The notes beneath the pieces were generated by a model. The model saw nothing but the letters and a program-made list of their open reading frames with translations, made no database searches and was not told the DNA's origin. Of a stretch of DNA of 37,479 bases, positions 17,600 to 25,267 are shown piece by piece. This DNA is from CAZYXZ01 sp964651395 (lineage in GTDB: Bacteria > Actinomycetota > Actinomycetes > BP-191): contig CAZYXZ010000025.1 in NCBI GenBank assembly GCA_964651395.1, positions 1 through 37,479 on the forward strand. The letters are read 5' to 3'. A program made the translations under genes and the position numbers. Position 1 is the stretch's first letter. Each line of letters begins with the position of its first letter.

Positions 17600-17764
17600 C
17601 CTGTGACACAGGTTCGCGCGGATTGCCTCCGAGGGTGACACGAGGGCGCGCGGGGGTCAAGACCTGAGGTAACAAAAAGGTAACGACAGAGCGTGACCGG
17701 AGCGCTGCTCTGCGTGTTCGGCGTCACCTTTCGGTGACGAGGCGTTCAGATCACCTTTCGGTGA
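17600..17764. promoter_or_regulatory. cluster of GTNAC sites and repeated hairpins upstream of the small coiled-coil gene
   Basis: GTAAC occurs at 17669-17673 and 17680-17684, 11 bases apart. GTCAC at 17723 and GTGAC at 17734 are also 11 bases apart, and single GTGAC sites lie at 17603, 17635 and 17693. The palindrome CCTGTGACACAGG is at 17600-17612. The hairpin TCACCTTTCGGTGA occurs at 17724-17737 and again at 17751-17764, where it forms the end of acyP. This resembles the GTNAC direct-repeat sites of MtrA-type response regulators. Confidence 0.45.
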
Positions 17765-18029
17765 ATCCGGACACGCCCGTCGGATCGCCCCAGAGTTCGG
17801 TCACCCGGTCCACGCGGCCCGGCGTGGCGGGCGACCGCAGCCAGGCCAGCAGCCGCGCACAGGCCTCGCGAGGACCCTCGGCGACCACCTCGACCCGGCC
17901 GTCCGGGAGGTTGGACGCCCAACCGGCCAGGCCGAGCTCCAGCGCCCGCGCGCGCGTGAACCAGCGGAACCCCACCCCCTGCACCCGCCCGTGCACCCAG
18001 GCGGTGAGGCGGACCGGCTCCTCGGTCAG
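17751..18029 (-). CDS. acylphosphatase, probable CTG start
   Basis: Acylphosphatase hydrolyses acyl-phosphate bonds. The core VHGRVQGVGFRWFTRARAL has the phosphate-binding loop with Arg22, and WASNLPDGRVEVVAEG has catalytic Asn40. The fold needs a first strand (VRLTAWV), but no ATG, GTG or TTG stands before it within about 25 codons. CTG at 18029-18027 is in frame, gives the normal length of 92 residues, and overlaps the upstream stop codon in a CTGA junction like the GTGA and ATGA junctions elsewhere here. The next in-frame GTG would remove strand one. The gene is the usual neighbour of smc. Confidence 0.88.
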   Translation of the reverse strand: MTEEPVRLTAWVHGRVQGVGFRWFTRARALELGLAGWASNLPDGRVEVVAEGPREACARLLAWLRSPATPGRVDRVTELWGDPTGVSGFTER

Positions 18030-21000
18030 GCGGCGGCCCGCTGCCGGCGTACGGCGAGGGCGGCGGCGGCGGTGACGAGCAGGCCGAGGCCGGCGAGCGG
18101 CAAGCCGCCGGTCGACGGGATCGGCCGCTTCACCGGAGGCTTGCCGGCCACCGGCGGCTTGGGCTTGTCCACCACCGGCGGCGCGACCCGGTCGTCGAAC
18201 CGGTAGGTGTAGACACCACGCCCGTACGTCGCGGCGACGAGCAGGTTCGGGTCCTGCGGCGCGATGTGCATGGTGAACACCGGCGCCATCGGCAGGCCGT
18301 ACTCGCCGCCGAGCAGCCCCCACGTCATGCCCTTGCTGTCCGGCGACGAGAACACGCCGAAGTCGGTCGCGACCAGGATCTGGTCACCGCGCAGCTCCAC
18401 CCAGTTGGCGGTGATGTCGGGCAGGTTCCCGGAGATGTCCGTGAAGGACTCCGCGGCGTCCGTGGACTTGAACACGTGGCCGACGCCGACGTTCTCAGGG
18501 TTCTCCACGACGAAGTCCGGCGGTGCCCACCGGCGGCTGTAGCCACCGAGCGTCACGTAGACGGTCCGCGGGTTCTTCGGGTCGATGGCGATGCCGGTGA
18601 CGATGCGGTTGGGCAGGCCCTTCGCCGCGGCGATGTGCCATCCGGACTCCGTGCCGATCTCCGGGGGCGCGTCACCGCCCACGTTCGTCGCCATGCCGTT
18701 CTTGAACGGGATGCTCTGCGTCAGCACGTCGCAGTACCCGCAGAACCCGACGTACGCGTTGGCGTCGTCGAGGTCGATCGCCGACATGCGGTTCATGATG
18801 CCTTCGGGCCCGCCGACCGGCAGACCGACCGGCAGCCCGGGGTCCGGAATGGCGCCCTGCGGCTCGACTCCCGGGTTCTCCGCGGTGCCGAGATCGAACA
18901 CCTTGACCCAGTCGCCGGCCTGCGGGGAGACCGTCTCCTTCACGTCACGACCCGCCGTGATCAGGTGCTCCGCGTCGCGCGGGTCCATGACGAACGGCGT
19001 GACGAACGCGGGGTTGATCAGCAGCGGGTCGATGGAGTTCCAGCTCTTGCCGCCGTCCGAGGTGGCGTTCATGGAGCCGGCCGGCGTGGCTTCGTACGCG
19101 ATCTCGCTGGCATCCGGGTCGACGGCCGCGAAGGTGCCGTCACCGCCGAACGTCGCGATCTGCGTGCCGTCCGGGTTGATCCGCATGTGGCCGTTGTCCT
19201 GCAACCCGGCCCACACGACGCCGTCCTTGGCCATCTTCGCGTCGTAGGGCAGCAGGGTGTGCTGGCCGATGACGTGGCCGTTGCCCCACGCGCCCTGCGA
19301 GAACTCCTGGCCCGCCGCGACCGACTGCTTGTACGTGCCGCCGTCGTTGCCGACGAGGAGCGTGACCGCACCCTCGTCCGGGCCCTCGATGAACAGTGCG
19401 CCGTGCTGGTCCGGGTGCGTCGTGGTGCCGCCCTGGTCGAGCCCGTTCGTCGGGCAGACCGGGAAGTCGAGGCTGAGGAAGAAGCATCCCGATCCCGCGA
19501 AGTAGCGGCCGATCACCTTGAACTCGGTAGGGCCGACGACCGGCACCGTCGTCGTGGTGCGGCTCTCGAAGACCTCTTCCAGACCCAGCAGCAGCCGGGT
19601 CGGGGCGCCGAGCACGGGGTCGGCGCGGCTCGGGTCCGGCTGGATCCACATGTTGTACCAAGCCTGGACGCCCGGCGCGTACAGGCTCGCGTAGTTGGCG
19701 CCGCACAACGCCGAGCCGGACGCGCAGGCCTGACCGGACATCGCGTCGCCCTGCTTGATCTGCACCCAGGTGTCGCCGAAGTCCGGCGAGACGTAGACGC
19801 CCTCGAGCACGGTCGTGTTCGGGACCTGGCCCTCGGCCGGCTCGATGTCGATGCCCGGCGCGCCGTCGTTGAACTTCACGGCGTCCTGCACGATCGCGTA
19901 CAGGAAGTCGTGGTTCTGCGTCAGGCCGGTCGCGGCGCCGAGCTCGATCCGGCCGATGCGCTCCTGCTGCGCCGGCGGGCCGGTGACGTAGGTGAAGCTG
20001 TCCGGCAGGCCGGTGTCGGAGACGTAGATGCCGTTCCATGCCGCCTGCGGCTTGCCGGAGTCGGCGTAGGCCTTGCGGCCCGCGCGCCAGCCCACCGCGG
20101 CCACGACGCGGCCTCCGGTGTTGCCGAAGTTGTCCGCGCCCTGCACGACGACGTCCGTGACCATCGTCGCGAGGCCGCACGGGTAGACGTAGATCCCGGC
20201 GCACTCCCCCGTGGGCAGCTTCACGTCCGTGAACGTCTTCCCTGCGTCGGCAGATCGCCAGAGGCCCGCACCCGTCGCGGCGTACATGACCTTCGGGTTG
20301 GTCGGATCGACGGCGGCGGTGAACCCGAGATAGCCGTCGGGGACACCGGCGCCCTTCACCCAGGTCTTGCCCTCGTCGGTCGAGGTGAAGACGCCGAGCC
20401 CGGAGAAGCTGTTGCCGCCCGGCGCGCTGTCACCCGTGACGACGAACAGGGTTCCGCCGTTGGCCGTGCTGAACGCGACCGAGGCGACCATCTGCGTGGG
20501 CAACCGGTCGCCGATCGAGGTCCAGGTCTCGCCCAAGTCCATCGACTTGTAGAGGCCGCCCTGGGCCACCGCGGTGTAGAGGGTCTTCGTGTCCTTGTCG
20601 TAGGCGAAGCCCTGGACGCGTCCGGCGACGTCGCGCAGCCCCAGGCCGTTGACGCTGTCGTAGCCCTCTACGCCGTTGTTGAGCGGTGTCTTGCCGAGCG
20701 GGGTCCAGGTGCCGCCGGTACCGGGGATCGCCGCGGACGTCCTGGCGACCGCGGCCCGCTGCTTGACCGCGGCCGCGTACGCCCCGGGGCGGAGCGTGTC
20801 GAAGGGCGCGGTGCGCCGGGCCTGCAGCTCGCGGCTGACCAGTCCGATCTCGGCCGCCGACTCGGGCGCCTTGTCGTTGACGCACCCGTCCGCGGCGGTG
20901 GTCATGCCCGCGAGTGCGTCCGCGAGCGCGCCGCGACCGGTCACCGGCGCCCGGTCGGAACCGATCGGGTGGTAGCCGGGCGGGCACGTGGCGGGCAGGT

Positions 21001-21100
21001 CCGACAAAGGTGCGCTGCCCGCCGCCGCCGCGCCCGTGAGGGCGACACCGGCGATCCCCAGCGCCAGCAGTGCGCGTCGGAGGGTGATGGTCGTACGCAT
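18026..21100 (-). CDS. secreted Asp-box (BNR/sortilin-like) beta-propeller with sorting-signal-like C terminus
   Basis: The product has 1024 residues. It starts with a signal peptide (RR, then a hydrophobic stretch 10-28, Ala-rich cleavage region near 27-30). It holds Asp-box repeats of the S-x-D-x-G-x-T-W kind at 186-193, 240-247, 283-290, 438-445, 681-687, 879-886 and 919-927, some degenerate. This predicts one or two beta-propellers as in sortilin/VPS10 and GH74-like proteins. The end has a Pro/Lys linker (973-993), then IPSTGG (994-999), a hydrophobic stretch and RRQR, which is the layout of a sortase substrate. No glycosidase catalytic pair can be named. The ATG at 21100 has GGGAG nine bases upstream. 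Confidence 0.85.
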   Translation of the reverse strand: MRTTITLRRALLALGIAGVALTGAAAAGSAPLSDLPATCPPGYHPIGSDRAPVTGRGALADALAGMTTAADGCVNDKAPESAAEIGLVSRELQARRTAPFDTLRPGAYAAAVKQRAAVARTSAAIPGTGGTWTPLGKTPLNNGVEGYDSVNGLGLRDVAGRVQGFAYDKDTKTLYTAVAQGGLYKSMDLGETWTSIGDRLPTQMVASVAFSTANGGTLFVVTGDSAPGGNSFSGLGVFTSTDEGKTWVKGAGVPDGYLGFTAAVDPTNPKVMYAATGAGLWRSADAGKTFTDVKLPTGECAGIYVYPCGLATMVTDVVVQGADNFGNTGGRVVAAVGWRAGRKAYADSGKPQAAWNGIYVSDTGLPDSFTYVTGPPAQQERIGRIELGAATGLTQNHDFLYAIVQDAVKFNDGAPGIDIEPAEGQVPNTTVLEGVYVSPDFGDTWVQIKQGDAMSGQACASGSALCGANYASLYAPGVQAWYNMWIQPDPSRADPVLGAPTRLLLGLEEVFESRTTTTVPVVGPTEFKVIGRYFAGSGCFFLSLDFPVCPTNGLDQGGTTTHPDQHGALFIEGPDEGAVTLLVGNDGGTYKQSVAAGQEFSQGAWGNGHVIGQHTLLPYDAKMAKDGVVWAGLQDNGHMRINPDGTQIATFGGDGTFAAVDPDASEIAYEATPAGSMNATSDGGKSWNSIDPLLINPAFVTPFVMDPRDAEHLITAGRDVKETVSPQAGDWVKVFDLGTAENPGVEPQGAIPDPGLPVGLPVGGPEGIMNRMSAIDLDDANAYVGFCGYCDVLTQSIPFKNGMATNVGGDAPPEIGTESGWHIAAAKGLPNRIVTGIAIDPKNPRTVYVTLGGYSRRWAPPDFVVENPENVGVGHVFKSTDAAESFTDISGNLPDITANWVELRGDQILVATDFGVFSSPDSKGMTWGLLGGEYGLPMAPVFTMHIAPQDPNLLVAATYGRGVYTYRFDDRVAPPVVDKPKPPVAGKPPVKRPIPSTGGLPLAGLGLLVTAAAALAVRRQRAAA

Positions 21101-21122
21101 GGCGACGGCTCCCGCTGGGCTG

Positions 21123-21153
21123 GTTTCCGGAAACGATGAGAGTGCCGAACCTA
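21123..21153 (-). promoter_or_regulatory. candidate promoter and 12-base palindromic operator of the propeller gene
   Basis: On the minus strand a TAGGTT -10 candidate lies at 21153-21148. Between it and the ATG at 21100 is the perfect palindrome GTTTCCGGAAAC at 21123-21134. The predicted start of transcription is near 21141, so the palindrome would lie in the 5' leader. The 149-base region also separates the divergent lipoprotein gene. Confidence 0.4.
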
Positions 21154-21249
21154 GCTCACGCCAGATTCGCCGTCGGCGGCCGTGTCCCTTTGCCCGCGGT
21201 GACCGGATGGGCGAGGCTGGCCGCCTCCCGGGGTGCGACGGAGGACTCA

Positions 21250-22128
21250 GTGGGCAGCAGGTACGGCGCGGGTAGAGCACGGGTCGGCGCGCTGGCCGCG
21301 CTGTGCGTGCTGGCCGCGTGCTCCGGAGGCGATCCTGCGGCCACCGACCCCACCCCGTCCGCGTCCCCGTCGGGGAAGTCCACGCCCAGCGGAACCAGCA
21401 TCTTCGCCTCACCGCGCACTCCCGCGCCGACCTCGGCCGCCGCCTCGGCCACCTCGCCCTCAGCCGTCCGCCCGACGTACAGCAGCTCGCCCGGATCCGG
21501 GCCGGCGGCACCACCCGCCTCGGCGCCGGCCACCGGCCGCTTCCCGATCACCGTGGACGGCGAGGAGTCGTTCGGCGCGACCGGCGCGGAGCAGACCACG
21601 CGCACGTACCCGCGATCGAGCACCATGGAGGTGCGTCGCGGCGAGTCCTCGGCTCACCGGGTCTTCGACATCGCGTACTCGCCGGACAGACGAGACACGC
21701 TGACCCTGCGCTTCGGCACCGGAGGCATCGCGCTCGTCAACGCCAACTCCTACGTGCGCGTGGGCAGCTACCAGCAGTCGCGGGACTTCACCCCGCTTCC
21801 GTCCCAGATCCTGCTGCCCGCCCGCGCCAAGGTCGGGCAGGCGTTCAGCGGCAGCTTCTCGGGACAGGCCGAGGGCTACTACAGCGGTCGCGTGGTTCGC
21901 CGGGAACGCCTGGTCGTGGGCGGCGCCGGCGTGGACACCCTCGTCGTGGACATGACGACGACGTTCAGCAGCGGCGAGGTGACGGGCACGATCCGCACGG
22001 TCATCTGGTGGGACGTCGCCGGGTCGCGGCCCGTGCGGGAGACGCTGGACGCGAGGCTGCACGACGCGCTGACGTCGTACCGGCAGCAGGTAACGCTGGG
22101 TTTGTCCCGACTCACCCCTTCTCGCTAG
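21250..22128 (+). CDS. putative lipoprotein with Ser/Thr/Pro-rich linker
   Basis: The GTG at 21250 has GGAGG five bases upstream. The 292-residue product begins with a short basic segment and a hydrophobic stretch ending in the lipobox LAAC, with Cys24 to be lipidated. A low-complexity region (about 25-110) rich in Ser, Thr, Pro and Ala follows, a usual spacer through a thick cell wall. The remaining ~180 residues are predicted beta-rich, with alternating patterns such as RVVRRERLVVGGAGVDTLVV; the fold could be DUF3108-like, but I cannot place it. It is divergent from the propeller gene and lies 122 bases before the CAP gene on the same strand. Confidence 0.82.
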   Translation: MGSRYGAGRARVGALAALCVLAACSGGDPAATDPTPSASPSGKSTPSGTSIFASPRTPAPTSAAASATSPSAVRPTYSSSPGSGPAAPPASAPATGRFPITVDGEESFGATGAEQTTRTYPRSSTMEVRRGESSAHRVFDIAYSPDRRDTLTLRFGTGGIALVNANSYVRVGSYQQSRDFTPLPSQILLPARAKVGQAFSGSFSGQAEGYYSGRVVRRERLVVGGAGVDTLVVDMTTTFSSGEVTGTIRTVIWWDVAGSRPVRETLDARLHDALTSYRQQVTLGLSRLTPSR

Positions 22129-22250
22129 TCAACGAACCACCCGATCAGGTCATGCGTTCGCGCTGACCGGATCTCCGATATCAGGAGGGACGGCGCCAAC
22201 GCCGGCGTCGATTGCGAAGCCTTCCGTTCCTGACCCGGAGGATCCAACTC

Positions 22251-23309
22251 ATGCGTCTGTCCCGAACCTGGGTACCGCTCGCCCTGATAGCGGCACTCGG
22301 CGTGCTTCCGCTGCTACCCACCGTGAGAAGCGCCGAGGCTTTCGGCGCCCGCAACAACCTCCGGCTCAACAACCACGAGGCCCGGATGCTCGACCTGATC
22401 AACCAGGCGCGGCGCGCAGCGGGCGCACCGGCCCTGACCCTGATGGCGGTCCCGACGGACGTCGCACGACCCTGGTCGGTCCGCCTCGCCGCGATACGTA
22501 ACCTCGAGCACAACCCGTCGATGCGCGCGCAGCTGACCGCACGCGGCTGCGGCTCGATGTCGGTCACCGGGGAGAACGTGGCCTACGACGCCGAGGGACC
22601 GGACCACATGTTCAACCTCTACATGAGCTCGCCGGGTCACCGTCGCAACATCCTCGACCCGCGCTTCCGCGTCATCGGGATGGGCAGCGTCGAGCGCTGG
22701 CAGGACGGCTGGCCCTATGTCTACAACACCCAGGTCTTCGCCTCGTCCTGTGCGGCGGGGGGCGGTACCCGCGAGCCGGCGCACGGCATGCACGGCGAGG
22801 CGGCGACGTACTCGAAGCGCACCGACTTCATGCACGCGGAGAACGGGAGCGAGGTCCGCGCACTCGGGTGGGTGACCGGGTCCGGGCTGCGCATCTCCAA
22901 CTTCAAGGTCGACGCGCCGACGACGGCGGACAACGCGCTGCGCATGACGGTGAATGCCGTCGCCAGTCTCGTGACGGGCAGTGCCGACGTGGTGCTGCGC
23001 GACGCGATGAACCTCCGCGACGTCTGGGGGATCACGCTCACGCTGGCCCAGTCGAACCCGACCGGCGCCACGGTGCCGGTCCGCCTCGTCGTCAAGCAGT
23101 CGTGGGGACCGCAGTACACGCTCGGCACCGTGAACGTGCGACCGGGTTCACCACAGGCCGTGACCCTGGCGGTCCCGCCCGAGGCCCGGCGGTTCATGAA
23201 CCACCTCGTCCTGTCGATCCCTGCCCCGGGCATCGTGGGCATCGCGACCGGGCTGCTCAGCCGGCAGACCACCAACCTTGCCGTGCACCGGATCACGTTC
23301 GAGATCTGA
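22251..23309 (+). CDS. secreted CAP/SCP-domain protein
   Basis: CAP-superfamily proteins of bacteria are exported and mostly uncharacterised. The ATG at 22251 has GGAGGA eight bases upstream. The 352-residue product has a signal peptide (hydrophobic 8-25, cleavage near the AEA at 28-30) and the CAP domain at about 44-165: MLDLINQARRAAG, LEHNPSM with His87, TGENVAY with Glu108, SPGHRRNIL with His130, and VYNTQVFA. These are the usual cavity residues. The rest (about 190-352) is an extra, apparently beta-rich domain that I do not recognise. The gene ends convergently with mutM. Confidence 0.92.
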   Translation: MRLSRTWVPLALIAALGVLPLLPTVRSAEAFGARNNLRLNNHEARMLDLINQARRAAGAPALTLMAVPTDVARPWSVRLAAIRNLEHNPSMRAQLTARGCGSMSVTGENVAYDAEGPDHMFNLYMSSPGHRRNILDPRFRVIGMGSVERWQDGWPYVYNTQVFASSCAAGGGTREPAHGMHGEAATYSKRTDFMHAENGSEVRALGWVTGSGLRISNFKVDAPTTADNALRMTVNAVASLVTGSADVVLRDAMNLRDVWGITLTLAQSNPTGATVPVRLVVKQSWGPQYTLGTVNVRPGSPQAVTLAVPPEARRFMNHLVLSIPAPGIVGIATGLLSRQTTNLAVHRITFEI

Positions 23310-23413
23310 GCGTGCCGCGCCGGGACCGCACTGCCGGACAGCCCTGAGGCCGGCCCCACCCGCCTCAGTAAGGCGCCGGTCGCGGAGTCAGGACCGCGAC
23401 CTGTGCCGGGGCC

Positions 23414-23451
23414 CGCCCTCCCCGTCAGCTCCCGCGCTGGCGGGGAGGGCG
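23414..23451. terminator. 16-bp hairpin across the mutM stop codon (candidate two-way terminator)
   Basis: The arms CGCCCTCCCCGTCAGC (23414-23429) and GCTGGCGGGGAGGGCG (23436-23451) pair over 16 positions with one G-T wobble on the plus strand and a six-base loop. The mutM stop codon (23427-23425) is inside the left arm. It lies between the convergent CAP and mutM genes. There is no T-tract on either side. Confidence 0.6.
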
Positions 23452-24297
23452 TTGGCATGCCGGGCAGAAGTACGACGACCGGTTCATGAAGTGGTCGCGA
23501 CGGACGGGCCGCCCGCAGCGGTCGCAGGGCTCCCCCTCCCGGCCGTAGACGTGCAGCTCGCGCTCGAACAGCCCGGACACTCCCTCGGTCGACACGTAGA
23601 GGGCGTCGAAGCTGGTGCCACCCGCGGCCAGTGACTCGTTGAGCACCTCACGGATCGCGTGCAGCAGCCGGTCGACGTCCGGGCGCCGCAGGCTCGCCGT
23701 GGGCCGCTCGTAGTGCAGCCGGGCGCGCCACAGCGCTTCGTCGGCGTAGATGTTGCCGACGCCGGAGACGAGCGACTGGTCCAGCAGCGCGCGCTTGATA
23801 CTCGTGCTCTTGCGGCGCAGCGCGGTCGCGAACGCGGCGTCGTCGTAGGCCGGGTCGAGTGGGTCGCGCGCGATGTGCGCGATCTGTTGCGGCACGTCGC
23901 TCGCTCCCCCGACCCCACCACCTGCCGGGACGACCAGCAACCCGCCGAAGGTGCGCTGGTCGACGAAGCGCAGCTCGCGCTTGCCGTCGGTGAAGCGGAA
24001 GCGGATGCGCAGGTGCTTCTCCTCCGGCTTGGTCGCCGGTACGACGAGCAGCTGGCCGCTCATCCCCAGGTGGCCGACCAGCGCGTCGCCGCTGTCGAGC
24101 GGCAGCCACAGGTACTTGCCGCGGCGCGCGGCTGCCTCGAACCGCCGGCCGGCCAGCAGCGCCGCGAAGTCGTCGGCGCCCGCGGCGTGCCGGCGTACCG
24201 CCCGCGGATGGTGCACCTCGACGCTGCGGACGCGCCGGCCGACGACACCGCGTTCCAGGCCGCGGCGGACCACCTCGACCTCGGGCAGCTCCGGCAC
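23425..24297 (-). CDS. mutM: formamidopyrimidine-DNA glycosylase (Fpg/MutM)
   Basis: MutM removes 8-oxoguanine and ring-opened purines and cuts the strand by beta,delta elimination. The 290-residue product starts with PELPEVEVVRRGLE, in which Pro2 and Glu3 are the catalytic residues after removal of the first residue. RRGKYLWL carries the conserved lysine. SLVSGVGNIYADEALWRA and GGTSFDALYV are the helix-two-turn-helix parts. The C terminus is a zinc finger, C-x2-C-x16-C-x2-C, with NRSSYFCPACQ. The GTG at 24297 shares a base with the rnc stop codon (TAGTG). The order rnc-mutM is conserved in actinobacteria. Confidence 0.97.
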   Translation of the reverse strand: MPELPEVEVVRRGLERGVVGRRVRSVEVHHPRAVRRHAAGADDFAALLAGRRFEAAARRGKYLWLPLDSGDALVGHLGMSGQLLVVPATKPEEKHLRIRFRFTDGKRELRFVDQRTFGGLLVVPAGGGVGGASDVPQQIAHIARDPLDPAYDDAAFATALRRKSTSIKRALLDQSLVSGVGNIYADEALWRARLHYERPTASLRRPDVDRLLHAIREVLNESLAAGGTSFDALYVSTEGVSGLFERELHVYGREGEPCDRCGRPVRRDHFMNRSSYFCPACQRPPRQRGS

Positions 24298-24989
24298 TAC
24301 GCAGGCTCGGCGTCGAGCCGGGTCCAGGCCTCCTCGGCCGCCTTCTGCTCGGCTTCCTTCTTGCTCTTGCCCTCGCCGCTGCCGTAGCGACGTCCGCCGA
24401 CGAGAGCCGTGGCCACGAACTGCTTGGCGTGGTCCGGGCCGCTCTCGGTCACGGCGTACTCCGGCACGCCGAGCAGGCGTGCCGCCGTGAGCTCCTGGAG
24501 GGACGTCTTCCAGTCCAGGCTCGCGCCCGCGGTGGCGGCCCGCTCGACGAGCGGGTCGAAGAAGTGATGGACGACCTTGGCGGCGGTCGCCGCGCCGCGG
24601 TCGAGGTAGACGACCCCGAGGAGCGCCTCGAAGGTGTCGGCGAGGATCGAGGCCTTGTCGCGGCCGCCCGAGAACTCCTCACCCCGGCCGAGCAGCAGGA
24701 ACTCGCCCAGCCCGAGGCCACGGCCGACCTCGGCGAGGGCGGTCATGTTGACCACTGACGCGCGCAGCTTCGCGAGCTGTCCCTCCGCGAGGTCGGGGAA
24801 TGTGCGGTAGAGGTGGTCGGTCACGATGACGCCGAGGACGGCGTCGCCGAGGAACTCGAGCCGTTCGTTGGTCGGGATGCCCCCGTTCTCGTAGGCGTAG
24901 GAGCGATGGGTCAGGGCGCGCTGCAGCAGGTCGTGGTCGCGGATCGTGACACCGAGCGCCTTCTCGATCGGGGTGCGGCGCGGTGTCAC
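24297..24989 (-). CDS. rnc: ribonuclease III
   Basis: RNase III cuts double-stranded RNA in rRNA precursors and mRNAs. The 230-residue product has the signature NERLEFLGDAVLG at 41-53, the second active-site block DTFEALLGVVYLDRG with catalytic Glu121, and a C-terminal double-stranded RNA-binding domain ending in GKSKKEAEQKAAEEAW. The GTG at 24989 overlaps the acpP stop in a GTGA junction, so acpP, rnc and mutM are likely to be translated as one unit. Length is normal. Confidence 0.97.
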   Translation of the reverse strand: MTPRRTPIEKALGVTIRDHDLLQRALTHRSYAYENGGIPTNERLEFLGDAVLGVIVTDHLYRTFPDLAEGQLAKLRASVVNMTALAEVGRGLGLGEFLLLGRGEEFSGGRDKASILADTFEALLGVVYLDRGAATAAKVVHHFFDPLVERAATAGASLDWKTSLQELTAARLLGVPEYAVTESGPDHAKQFVATALVGGRRYGSGEGKSKKEAEQKAAEEAWTRLDAEPA

Positions 24990-25267
24990 AGGCGAGCCAG
25001 GCAGTAGTCGACGGCCTCGCCCACCGTCGCGATGTCGTCGAGGTCGGCGTCCTCGATGTGGAACGGGCCGGAGGCCAGCGGGATCAGCGTCTCCTCCACG
25101 ATCTCCACGATCTCGACGAGCGCGAGCGAGTCGGCATGCAGGTCGTCGACCAGCCGCGTGCCTCGCGAGACCGTGGCGGCGTCGACCTCGAGCACGGTCA
25201 CGATCGCGGCGCGTACGACGTCGAGCACCTGCTCCGCAGTGAGCCCGGCCGGCGACAGCGCAGTCAT
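24986..25267 (-). CDS. acpP: acyl carrier protein
   Basis: ACP carries growing acyl chains on a phosphopantetheine arm in type II fatty-acid synthesis. The 93-residue acidic helical product has the attachment site DLHADSLALVEIVEIVEE with the modified serine in ADSLAL. The N-terminal ten residues (MTALSPAGLT) are slightly longer than usual. The ATG at 25267 overlaps the plsX stop as ATGA. With plsX, which passes acyl groups from ACP to phosphate, the gene marks the start of membrane lipid synthesis. Confidence 0.93.
   Translation of the reverse strand: MTALSPAGLTAEQVLDVVRAAIVTVLEVDAATVSRGTRLVDDLHADSLALVEIVEIVEETLIPLASGPFHIEDADLDDIATVGEAVDYCLARL

Noticed and set aside
17600..17612. A CRP/FNR site from the palindrome CCTGTGACACAGG
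   Set aside because: The usual TGTGA-N6-TCACA spacing is absent. It fits better as one of the GTNAC sites.
18266..21139. A 957-residue open frame on the plus strand opposite the propeller gene
   Set aside because: Same mirror effect. The minus-strand product has a signal peptide, Asp boxes and a sorting-like tail, so it is the real gene.
18026..23309. A prophage or transposon carrying the surface genes
   Set aside because: There are no integrase, transposase, tRNA or flanking direct repeats, and base composition looks the same as in the neighbours.
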